From an uncultured Synergistales bacterium (lineage in GTDB: Bacteria; Synergistota; Synergistia; Synergistales; Aminobacteriaceae): 36,555 bases of DNA. The notes under the pieces were generated by a model. It had not been told where the DNA came from. It did not search any database and worked only from the letters and a program-made list of their open reading frames with translations. Shown here piece by piece: positions 8,791 to 15,642 of this stretch. The stretch's first letter is position 1. Every line of letters begins with the position of its first letter. The position numbers were made by a program, and so were the translations under genes. Location: assembly GCA_905233725.1 (NCBI GenBank), contig CAJOEM010000019.1, positions 1 through 36,555 of the forward strand. The letters are read 5' to 3'.

Positions 8791-10615
8791 CGCCCTTGGC
8801 GTGGTCAACTCGTAAATTTCCGAACGGCGTTTTCACACGTATTCCAACACCGTAATCATCGTGCAAATCCCCGAAATCGAAATGCTCATCTGCGTTTCCA
8901 ATATCATAAAATCCCACGAGCGTAAACATTTCATTAATCGGAACTCTGAGTTCGAAATTTCCCAAGATGACATTGCTGCCCTCGAATGATCTTGAACTAT
9001 AGCCTCTCAGTGAGTTCATGCCGCCCATCGAGTATCGCGCGAAAACTGGCAACTCGTCCTTTGTTGACGAACCTAATCTGACTCGGGCTGCAAAAATCAT
9101 CGGGTTATCATCTGTCCAGCCTCCGTCCATGTCAATTATCCCGTCAAAAACTTTATTCAAAACAGCGTAATATCTCGCCTGAGTCCAGTACTTCAAGTAA
9201 TCGTAATCTCCGCCCAATCCGTGAATCGCTTGTTCAAGTGTTATCTCCCAAATTAGTCCCTTCGAATATGAGACATACGGATCGCGTTTGTCATACGTAA
9301 TTTGCAATTCAATCGTTTGATTCGTGCCGTCCCAGTCCGTCAAGTCGTTTATGTAGCCGGGAATTGCTGCGTGAATGTCATCGTATTTAGCTTCCTGTCG
9401 CCTGAACGTCAAGAACCAGCTCCAATCTTCGTTCGAGAATTTCTTGCCGAAGCCCGCGAAAATGTTCCATAATTCCTCGTCAAATTCGAACTGTCTTCTG
9501 CCGCGCCTGTAATAATATCTGTCGTTGTAACGCAGGAATCTCGCACCGACTCTCCACGCGTAAGTTTTCGAATCCATGTATGGACTTGAAAGCGTTGCCC
9601 AATACGAAGCCTCATCGCCCTCATCGAAGCCAATTTCAAATCTATAGCCTTTGCCCCACAAATTCGAATCTCCATACGTCAATCCGCCGGACAATCCAGA
9701 TTCAGAACCGTAAGCCAAGTTCAAGCCGACTGAAGCTGTGCGTTTTTCCTTCACCGTTAAGATCACATCAACAGTATCGTCAGAATCTTCCGGTACATCA
9801 AAGCCTACATTCACGTCCTCGAAATATCCCAGCCCCTGTAATTTTCCCAACTGATGCCTGAAATGCGTTACGTTGAAAATATCGCCCTTCTGAAGCTTAA
9901 TCTCGCGACGAATTACGTAAGTCTTGGTCTTGACATTTCCCTGAATGATCACGTCGCCGACTTTTGGCTCAAGAATCGTAACGTAGATATTTCCGCCAGA
10001 AATTTGCACGTCAGAAACTCGAACCATAACGTAGCCGTCTTTGTGATAGCGTTCCTGAATTCTGTCCAGGTCATTCTTGAAAAACACGCGATTAAAAACC
10101 GTTCCGACTTGCGAGAAGACTTCTTTCATGAGCTGCTCGTCCGAATATTTCGTGTTGCCCGAGAAAGATATGCTCTCAATTTTGGGATTTTCCTGCACTG
10201 AGAACATAACCGAAACTCCGCCGCCCTCATCACGCACATCAACGTCAACGAACGAGAAGAAGCCCTGGTTATAAATATTCTCGATGTCCTTTTGCAGCAA
10301 ATCGCGATTCAAAACACTTCCGGCTTTCGTGTCAACAACGTTCAGAATATATTCCGACGCGATCTGATCATTGCCCAAGACTCCGACAGACGTAACTTGC
10401 CTTTGTGATTCTTGATTTTCATTTTGCGAGTCAGCCTGAGAATTTTCCTGAACTGCCGGACTTGCTGCACTTGCTGCCCACGGATTGCCGCTAGTTGCGC
10501 GAGAATTTCCCCAACCCGGATTGACGCTCATGTCGCCATCTGCTGCGTAAATTGCGCTTCCCGATAACGCTAAAATCAACGCGAGCGATATTGCGAATAA
10601 ATTCCTGTGTTTCAA
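8747..10615 (-). CDS. bamA: Outer-membrane assembly factor BamA
   Basis: Omp85-family barrel that inserts beta-barrel proteins into the outer membrane. A signal peptide (1-24, cleaved after IYA) is followed by a Gln/Ser-rich linker. I then count three POTRA domains (about 73-143, 144-217, 218-290) instead of the five of E. coli. The 16-strand barrel follows, with the lid motif LRGYSSRSFEG and a terminal Phe (FGFGDMF). The start is TTG at 10615 with AAAGGAGAG 11 nt upstream; no nearby ATG fits. It lies in the middle of the envelope operon and overlaps the next gene. The low POTRA count resembles other deep-branching diderms. It could be a TamA paralogue, but the lpx context favours BamA. Confidence 0.93.
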   Translation of the reverse strand: MKHRNLFAISLALILALSGSAIYAADGDMSVNPGWGNSRATSGNPWAASAASPAVQENSQADSQNENQESQRQVTSVGVLGNDQIASEYILNVVDTKAGSVLNRDLLQKDIENIYNQGFFSFVDVDVRDEGGGVSVMFSVQENPKIESISFSGNTKYSDEQLMKEVFSQVGTVFNRVFFKNDLDRIQERYHKDGYVMVRVSDVQISGGNIYVTILEPKVGDVIIQGNVKTKTYVIRREIKLQKGDIFNVTHFRHQLGKLQGLGYFEDVNVGFDVPEDSDDTVDVILTVKEKRTASVGLNLAYGSESGLSGGLTYGDSNLWGKGYRFEIGFDEGDEASYWATLSSPYMDSKTYAWRVGARFLRYNDRYYYRRGRRQFEFDEELWNIFAGFGKKFSNEDWSWFLTFRRQEAKYDDIHAAIPGYINDLTDWDGTNQTIELQITYDKRDPYVSYSKGLIWEITLEQAIHGLGGDYDYLKYWTQARYYAVLNKVFDGIIDMDGGWTDDNPMIFAARVRLGSSTKDELPVFARYSMGGMNSLRGYSSRSFEGSNVILGNFELRVPINEMFTLVGFYDIGNADEHFDFGDLHDDYGVGIRVKTPFGNLRVDHAKGDDESKTYFGFGDMF

Positions 10616-10645
10616 CTTTATGAACTCTCCTTTCGAATTTGCAAA

Positions 10646-11284
10646 CTATTTATTAATTACGACATAACTTTCGTTACGCAATGCTCTTTCGCCAGTTTGA
10701 ATCAACGAGAATACTTTATCATAACCAAGCTGATTCGTCTGCGAAGTTGTGGTCTTTTTCGCATCGGATTTCGCGTTCGATTCCGATTTTGCGTTATTAA
10801 CCTGGGTTTTCGCGAGAACTTTCTTGCGTCTGGAACTTGAACTCGGGTTCGAATTTGATTTTGCAGGAGTAATTTTCCTGAATGTTTCGTGTTCGTGTTT
10901 AACTTGAGAGACCTGAGATACTTGAGAGATTTTTGCGGGTTCAGGCTCTGCTGCTACCTGTGAATTATCTGCTGGAACAAGATTTGTCACAACATCGCGC
11001 GAAATCGGAACAACTGCGAGTAATATTATCAACGCTGCCAAAGAAATCACACGCAAACATGACGCGAGAAAATACGCTGGATTAAATTCCGGATTTGCAT
11101 GTTTCAACGGCTGAACTCGCTGCCAGACATCACGGCGCAGAACTTCCAAATCCGCGCGCGCACACTCAGCGTCCATCAAAGCATTTTCCATCGCACCGGA
11201 CGAGTAAGAATTTCTCAAACGCTCAAGCCAGCGAATTATTCCTGTGATTCGCTTATCGACTTTCTGTTCAACATTCACGCTCAA
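10646..11284 (-). CDS. Single-pass membrane protein, candidate anti-sigma factor
   Basis: I do not recognise a family. The 212-aa protein has a charged, helical, probably cytoplasmic N-terminus (about 1-70), one strong membrane segment (about 71-93, SLAALIILLAVV) and a low-complexity linker rich in Ser, Lys, Asn and Gln, including SQVSQVSQV. A short conserved-looking tail (GYDKVFSLIQTGERALRNES) ends it. The start is TTG at 11284, 8 nt after GGAGGTG. It begins 29 bp after the sigma-factor stop. A sigma gene followed by a single-TM protein with a small cytosolic domain is the usual layout of a sigma/anti-sigma pair; I infer that role. No HxxxCxxC zinc motif is visible. A cell-envelope scaffold role is the alternative. 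Confidence 0.6.
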   Translation of the reverse strand: MSVNVEQKVDKRITGIIRWLERLRNSYSSGAMENALMDAECARADLEVLRRDVWQRVQPLKHANPEFNPAYFLASCLRVISLAALIILLAVVPISRDVVTNLVPADNSQVAAEPEPAKISQVSQVSQVKHEHETFRKITPAKSNSNPSSSSRRKKVLAKTQVNNAKSESNAKSDAKKTTTSQTNQLGYDKVFSLIQTGERALRNESYVVINK

Positions 11285-11313
11285 ATTTCAACACCTCCTG
11301 CGAATCAAGTCAA

Positions 11314-11910
11314 TCACGCACCCGTAACAGGCGCAACGTTATCAAGATTATCGAGATTCAGCCAGTGGCGGATTTTCGCAATAGCTGACCTTCTCAATCT
11401 GTACACGTGACTCACGTCCAATTTCTGTTCAATCGCAACGTCTTGAGGCTTCTTGCCCTCGAAGAACAGCGCATTCACAACATCAGCTTCTCTGCCGCGT
11501 AATTTCGCGATACTTTCCGAGACATCGATCCAGTCTTCGTTATCATTTCTTGCGAACTCATCGGAATTTGACGAGTTATAATCAACTTGCAGCCATTCAT
11601 CAGGAACAGGCATCGGAGCGCGTCGTTCTGAACGTTCGAGCATGTTTATAATCTGCCCGTGAATCTTGTGATACGCAAACGTTGAGAACTTGAAGCCTTT
11701 ACTTGGGTCGAATTTGTCAACGGCCTGTATCAGCGCGAGCATTCCTTCTTGGATCATATCCTGACGAAGCTCTGCATTTGCTCCGACGTGAATTTTCCCT
11801 GCAATCCAGAACACCAGCGGACGATACGCAACGATCAATTCTTCACGCGCATCGAAATCCCCATTTGTACACAGCTCCCATAGATTTTTCTCGTAATCAG
11901 GGTCTAACAT
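11314..11910 (-). CDS. RNA polymerase sigma-70 family factor
   Basis: Alternative sigma factor of about 198 aa. Region 2 is clear: LIVAYRPLVFWIAGKI, then DMIQEGMLALIQAVDKFDPSKGFKFSTFAYHKIHGQI, the core-binding and -10-recognition helices. A short region 3 (PDEW...) and region 4 follow (LRGREADVVNALFFEGKKPQDVAIEQKLDVSHVYRLR, a helix-turn-helix). Region 1.1 is absent. It resembles the FliA/WhiG or SigF-like group more than ECF factors. I prefer ATG at 11910; TTG at 11934 is in frame but lacks an upstream ribosome site. A GGGGGGAG site lies 14 nt before the ATG, inside the end of the phosphatase gene. It is second in the bamA-lpx operon, so it may govern envelope genes. Confidence 0.88.
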   Translation of the reverse strand: MLDPDYEKNLWELCTNGDFDAREELIVAYRPLVFWIAGKIHVGANAELRQDMIQEGMLALIQAVDKFDPSKGFKFSTFAYHKIHGQIINMLERSERRAPMPVPDEWLQVDYNSSNSDEFARNDNEDWIDVSESIAKLRGREADVVNALFFEGKKPQDVAIEQKLDVSHVYRLRRSAIAKIRHWLNLDNLDNVAPVTGA

Positions 11911-11918
11911 TTCAGAAT

Positions 11919-12644
11919 TTACATCTCCCCCCAAATCGGCAAATTCTCGCCAAAACTTCCGGCTCTAACGTGCAAATCGTCATTCGAGAACACCATGCAC
12001 GCCCGACCATTTCGCATTTCTATGCCACTCATCGCACAATTCGAAACGTCCATGTTCCAGACATTATGCGGATTCAATCCCAGAAACACACCGTACAGCG
12101 CACGCATAATTCCCCCGTGAGAAACTACGACTATATTCTTGTGATTCGCGTTCAGAATTATTCGCATTGCCTCGGACAATCGTTCGGAAAGCTGCTGCCA
12201 ATCTTCGGCTTTATCCGGCGGATTGAAAAACGGGTCTGCTCGCCAACGTGAAAAGAATTCGTGATTAGCTTCCTGAATCCCTTTAATCGACATTCCCTCC
12301 CAAATTCCGAAATTGATTTCTTCGAGTTGCGGGAGGATTACTGGTTCGAGATTTTTCGTGTCAGCGATTTCGCGTGCTGTGAACAGAGCTCGTTCGAGAG
12401 GACTTGAATAAACGATTTCGAATCCCCAACGTGATAATCGTTTTGCAAGAGATTTCGCTTGAGATTTTCCTGCTTCAGTCAGGGGCGTGTCGGTACGTCC
12501 TTGAAACCTCATTTCCTGATTCCATTCAGTTTGACCATGACGTGCCAAAATTATTCTGCATGGCTGCTCACGTTTTTGGGTAAGCGATTCTGCGGAAGTA
12601 TCAGTTTCGTAATTATAAGTATTTTCAGGCGCATCATTAGTCAT
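11919..12644 (-). CDS. Histidine phosphatase family protein (phosphoglycerate mutase-like)
   Basis: Cytoplasmic phosphatase of the branch 2 histidine (dPGM-like) family. ILARHGQTEWNQEMRFQGRTD contains the phospho-acceptor His (RHG) and binding Arg. LERALFTA, LEEINFGIWEGM (acid/base Glu) and VVVSHGGIMRAL (second His) follow in order. The N-terminal 28 residues are extra, Ser/Thr/Glu-rich and poorly ordered. Similar proteins are annotated as CobC (alpha-ribazole phosphatase) or GpmB, and the sequence does not decide between them. The ATG at 12644 follows GGGGGA. It is the first gene of the minus-strand envelope operon and overlaps the upstream untranslated part of the sigma gene. The promoter lies just upstream (12699-12707). 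Confidence 0.85.
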   Translation of the reverse strand: MTNDAPENTYNYETDTSAESLTQKREQPCRIILARHGQTEWNQEMRFQGRTDTPLTEAGKSQAKSLAKRLSRWGFEIVYSSPLERALFTAREIADTKNLEPVILPQLEEINFGIWEGMSIKGIQEANHEFFSRWRADPFFNPPDKAEDWQQLSERLSEAMRIILNANHKNIVVVSHGGIMRALYGVFLGLNPHNVWNMDVSNCAMSGIEMRNGRACMVFSNDDLHVRAGSFGENLPIWGEM

Positions 12645-12698
12645 ATCTGTAAAATCCCCCTTGAAATTTGAATCAGTATTTATAATTATTTAATTGCA

Positions 12699-12707
12699 AT
12701 TATATCA
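12699..12707 (-). promoter_or_regulatory. Extended -10 promoter of the envelope operon
   Basis: On the minus strand TGATATAAT is a perfect extended -10 (TG-N-TATAAT), about 55 bp before the histidine phosphatase start. The upstream side is A/T-rich with no clear -35. It is the only good promoter I can see ahead of the nine-gene run that ends with lpxA. Confidence 0.55.
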
Positions 12708-12743
12708 TGCAAAATTTCATAATTTCATAACACGGAGACAAAT

Positions 12744-13844
12744 ATGAATAATAATGCGCAAAAGTTTTTCAGGCGAATTTCTCTAGTAATTACGATAATA
12801 ATTCTCATCGCGATTCCGTTCTCAAATGCGAGTGCGAAATTGCGTGCGATTTCTCAAGAGAGATTCTTGATGGACACGATTATGCAACTCAAAATTAACG
12901 TTGACGATTCGATTGCGGATTTACAGGCGCAAAATATCCTGAACTCGGCGTTTGAGTTTCTCGCAAAAATAGATTCTTTGCTGTCGATATATAATTCTGA
13001 GAGCGAAATTTCACGTGTGAACGCAAATTCCGGGAAATCTGCTGTGAAAGTTGACGCGATTACACTCGAATCAGTTTTACAGGCGAGAAAATTCTATGAT
13101 ATTAGCGAGGGCGTGTTCAATCCGTTAATCGGCTCTGTGACGAAGCTCTGGAAAATCAATCGTCATGACGGGACTATCCCATCGAAAAGCGATCTTGAAT
13201 CAGCAATCGAACTCTCAAATATTACAAATCTTGAATTGACGCGCGAACCTGAACCGGAAATTTTCCTGAAATCCGCGGGATGTGTGATTGACCTGGGAGG
13301 CATTGCGAAGGGCTTTGCGTCCGAAAAAGTTGCTGAGTATATACGCTCAACAGGAGTGAAATCTGCGTTAATAAATCTTGGTGGGAATGTTTACGTAATC
13401 GGGAAGAATATTCGCGAAACGAATTGGGTGATAGGCGTTCAGAATCCGTTATCGCCGCGCAATAAGCCAGCGTTAGTTTTGGGAGTTAGTGACTGTGCAG
13501 TTGTAACGTCAGGGAATTACGAGCGCTACAAGATAATTGACGGGAAGAGATACTCGCATTTCTTTGATCCGATGACTGGTGAATCTGTGAACAGCAATCT
13601 GCTATCCGTGACGATAATTTCGCCGGACGGTTCGATGAGTGATGCTTTAGCTACGGCGTTTATGATTTCTGGATTTGAGCGTTCAGTCGAGATTTTGCGC
13701 AAAATGAATCCCGCGCCTCATGCAGTATTCATTCAGCAATCCGAATCTGAATCTGCATCCAATGACGGGGGACTTGTGATATTTGCGGACGAAGCTTTGA
13801 GAGAAAAAATTATTTCGTCGGAATTTCCGGTGAAGTATTACTAG
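12744..13844 (+). CDS. apbE: ApbE-type FAD:protein FMN transferase
   Basis: Exported flavin transferase that attaches FMN covalently to Thr/Ser of periplasmic or membrane redox proteins such as RnfG/NqrC. After a signal peptide (cleavage near NASA-KLRA) it shows the family order: FLMDTIMQL; the N-terminal helix ending LLSIYNSESEISRVN; SEGVFNPLIGSV; DLGGIAKGFASEKV (FAD site); SALINLGGNVYVIG; FFDPMTG; and the metal-binding SDALATAFMISG. The 366 residues match the usual size. ATG at 12744 follows CGGAG. It is divergent from the envelope operon and convergent with the coiled-coil gene, whose stop is only 3 bp away. Targets such as Rnf subunits are not in the window. Confidence 0.93.
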   Translation: MNNNAQKFFRRISLVITIIILIAIPFSNASAKLRAISQERFLMDTIMQLKINVDDSIADLQAQNILNSAFEFLAKIDSLLSIYNSESEISRVNANSGKSAVKVDAITLESVLQARKFYDISEGVFNPLIGSVTKLWKINRHDGTIPSKSDLESAIELSNITNLELTREPEPEIFLKSAGCVIDLGGIAKGFASEKVAEYIRSTGVKSALINLGGNVYVIGKNIRETNWVIGVQNPLSPRNKPALVLGVSDCAVVTSGNYERYKIIDGKRYSHFFDPMTGESVNSNLLSVTIISPDGSMSDALATAFMISGFERSVEILRKMNPAPHAVFIQQSESESASNDGGLVIFADEALREKIISSEFPVKYY

Positions 13845-13847
13845 CGA

Positions 13848-14387
13848 TTATTTCCCAGCGAATCCCGCTCCAGATTCGTTCATTGCGAGTAAGCGTCTCA
13901 GAGCTTGAAGTTCCTCGTTCGTGAGTAACGGCTCGTGTTCGTGTTTTCGCTTTGTCTCGTACCACTGAAGAAATTTCTGCATATATGGCGTTGCTACTAT
14001 CACTGCGACTGCGCCAAGTATCCAGTAGACGCTAGTTTGGATTGCTGAGTTCTGTCCCTTCATTTCAGCGAATTGTTCTCTGAGTGCGCCGATTTGCTCT
14101 TCGATTTTGTCAAAACGTTGATCGTTCTTTTCGAAACGTTTATCAAATTTCTGCTCAACTTCACCGATGCGCTGTTCAAATTTCTGCTCAACTTCACCGA
14201 TTCGCTTATCAAATTTCTGCTCAATTTCCCGGCGATTTTGTTCGAACATCAGGCGCATTTCCGACATGAACGAGTCCATTTTCGCGTCAAAAACATCCCG
14301 TCTCAGATAAACGTCATCACTTGTTGCTGCAAATACACTCGAACAAATCAAAATTGCGAATACACACGCAAATATTATTTTTCTCAT
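13848..14387 (-). CDS. Secreted or membrane coiled-coil protein with tandem repeats
   Basis: No family recognised. The 179-aa protein has a signal peptide or N-terminal anchor (MRKIIFACVFAILICSSVFA), then a long coiled coil (about residues 28-110) with 11-residue units such as EQKFDKRIGEV. These are encoded by 33-bp DNA repeats at 14143-14241. A membrane segment follows (VYWILGAVAVIVATPYMQ) and then a charged tail (about 40 aa). I start it at ATG 14387, 6 nt after AAAGGAGAG, rather than at 14429. The gene follows the DUF4365 gene by 38 bp in the same direction, so they are probably co-transcribed. The architecture resembles Bdr-like or DUF1640-type coiled-coil membrane proteins, but I would not assign it. 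Confidence 0.65.
   Translation of the reverse strand: MRKIIFACVFAILICSSVFAATSDDVYLRRDVFDAKMDSFMSEMRLMFEQNRREIEQKFDKRIGEVEQKFEQRIGEVEQKFDKRFEKNDQRFDKIEEQIGALREQFAEMKGQNSAIQTSVYWILGAVAVIVATPYMQKFLQWYETKRKHEHEPLLTNEELQALRRLLAMNESGAGFAGK
14143..14241 (-). repeat. 33-bp tandem repeats inside the coiled-coil gene
   Basis: Three in-frame units start at 14143, 14176 and 14209, each opening with TCAAATTTCTGCTCAA. The first two are nearly identical over 33 bp and the third diverges after about 18 bp. They encode the EQKF(D/E)(K/Q)RIGEV heptad-like units, so copy number could change without breaking the frame. Confidence 0.8.
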
Positions 14388-14425
14388 GTCAATCTCTCCT
14401 TTCAAATTTCGCGTAAAATTTCGCG

Positions 14426-15361
14426 TCACATGTTGTTAAAAATTCTGAACTTCAAGCTGCCCTCGTAATCCGAGCCAAATCCAGGAATTTTCTGATTATC
14501 ATTCGGGAGTCTTCCTGTACAAATGAACGGTTCGGCTGTCAAAAATGCGCGTCCAAGTTCGTTCAACGTCAACTTTAATCGGAACTTCGCAATTTCTCCA
14601 CCCTCAATCGCGTATGGCTGCAAAATCTGCGCGTCAAATTCAGAATCAGAGTCCAGAGCCGAATCAGGATCACGCTTCACAAATTTCTCATCGTTCTGAA
14701 TATTCGCCCACGGAAACAACTTCGGCAATCTCATAACGTGCGGCATATCCGGATCTGTCCTGAATTGCCAGTGATATATTTTCTGCGGCGTTATCAGCTT
14801 CAGCGCGCCTCTTTGTGACGGTTGATTGATCCATTCTTCCATGTCAAGCAAAATTTCCTCACCGTTCGATAGCAACTCAAGCCATGATTTGTCAATCGCT
14901 AATCTCGCCAAATTCGGGCTGGTACACGTCAAATTCCCGATTTCCTGAATCGAATCTTCATCGAAAATCTGCTCATACGGCACAGTCAATTCCCAGTTCG
15001 CGTTATTAATCCCAATATTCTCCGGAGTGACCGAGTTCCAGAAAATTTTCCCGTCATCGAACACCATCAGGACAACCGGAATCGAATGCTGAAACCAGTA
15101 CGCAATAATTTCGTTCCCACCTGAACACACGTAGCCTTTCGGAGTTTTCTGTGTCTCTGTTGCAGAGAAAATTCTGATGCCGATGAAGCGTGAAATTTCG
15201 TCCACGGAATCACGCAGCGTTATCTCAAGATGTGCGTTCAAAGCCGTGTTGCCTTCAAGTTGTTCGCGGAAAATCACGCCGTCCATTCTCGATGACAAGC
15301 GTGATGCTGTGTAAATCCCAAGTTGTTTCGAAGCGCCCTGTTTGTGTAAAAAATCCTTCAC
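14426..15361 (-). CDS. DUF4365-domain protein with degraded nuclease-like motif
   Basis: The N-terminal 120 residues match the DUF4365 pattern: VIFREQLEGNTALNAHLEI, then RFIGIRIFSA, then IIAYWFQHSIPVVLMVFDD and KIFWNSV. DUF4365 is thought to be related to PD-(D/E)XK nucleases, with active site GxDAxIE and QxKSG. Here these positions read LNAHLE (D to N42) and IGIRIFSA (Q to R63, K to F65), so catalysis is unlikely. The C-terminal 190 residues are unfamiliar and have no membrane segment. The start is GTG at 15361, 8 nt after AAAGGAGAG. It is transcribed with the coiled-coil membrane protein downstream. Its promoter region carries two dyad sequences. DUF4365 proteins occur in defence islands, but nothing else here supports that role. 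Confidence 0.7.
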   Translation of the reverse strand: MKDFLHKQGASKQLGIYTASRLSSRMDGVIFREQLEGNTALNAHLEITLRDSVDEISRFIGIRIFSATETQKTPKGYVCSGGNEIIAYWFQHSIPVVLMVFDDGKIFWNSVTPENIGINNANWELTVPYEQIFDEDSIQEIGNLTCTSPNLARLAIDKSWLELLSNGEEILLDMEEWINQPSQRGALKLITPQKIYHWQFRTDPDMPHVMRLPKLFPWANIQNDEKFVKRDPDSALDSDSEFDAQILQPYAIEGGEIAKFRLKLTLNELGRAFLTAEPFICTGRLPNDNQKIPGFGSDYEGSLKFRIFNNM

Positions 15362-15394
15362 GTGAAATTCTCTCCTTTTATAATTCTGCCTAAC

Positions 15395-15414
15395 ATATTC
15401 CCGAGAATATTATA
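15395..15414 (-). promoter_or_regulatory. Promoter -10 with overlapping dyad before the DUF4365 gene
   Basis: The minus-strand TATAAT at 15414-15409 overlaps a perfect inverted repeat, ATATTC-CCGA-GAATAT (15395-15410). A second dyad, CGAATC-A-GATTCG (15439-15451), sits just upstream of the expected -35. The layout suits a repressor operator, but no regulator gene is adjacent. The rest of the gap 15362-15642 holds A/T-rich sequence and the dnaG terminator. Confidence 0.45.
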
Positions 15415-15544
15415 ATTCGTGTTACGATTTTGAGTTTTCGAATCAGATTCGTTTTTTGCGAAAATCCTGCAATTTTTTCACGCCCTAAACTCATTCACTC
15501 AGAGCGTTTAAGTGAGTAAAATCTGTAGCTGTAAATGTAGCTGT

Positions 15545-15618
15545 AAAAAATCAGAATCTCCCGTGTAATTTCCGCCTAAAAATAACACTTTACGCCTCAA
15601 AAATTACACCGGAGATTC
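15545..15618 (-). terminator. dnaG terminator with long stem
   Basis: Arms 15554-15571 and 15601-15618 match over 17 of 18 bp (GAATCTCC-G-GTGTAATTT type) around a 29-nt loop. On the minus strand the hairpin is followed by six T (15550-15545), 25 bp after the dnaG stop. The loop contains a near-repeat, CGCCTAAAAAT / CGCCTCAAAAAT. Confidence 0.7.
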
Positions 15619-15642
15619 CGATTCATTTCACATTATAGTGTC

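Noticed and set aside
14143-14241. Possible CRISPR array
   Set aside because: The repeats are adjacent without spacers and encode coiled-coil units in frame; no cas genes are present.
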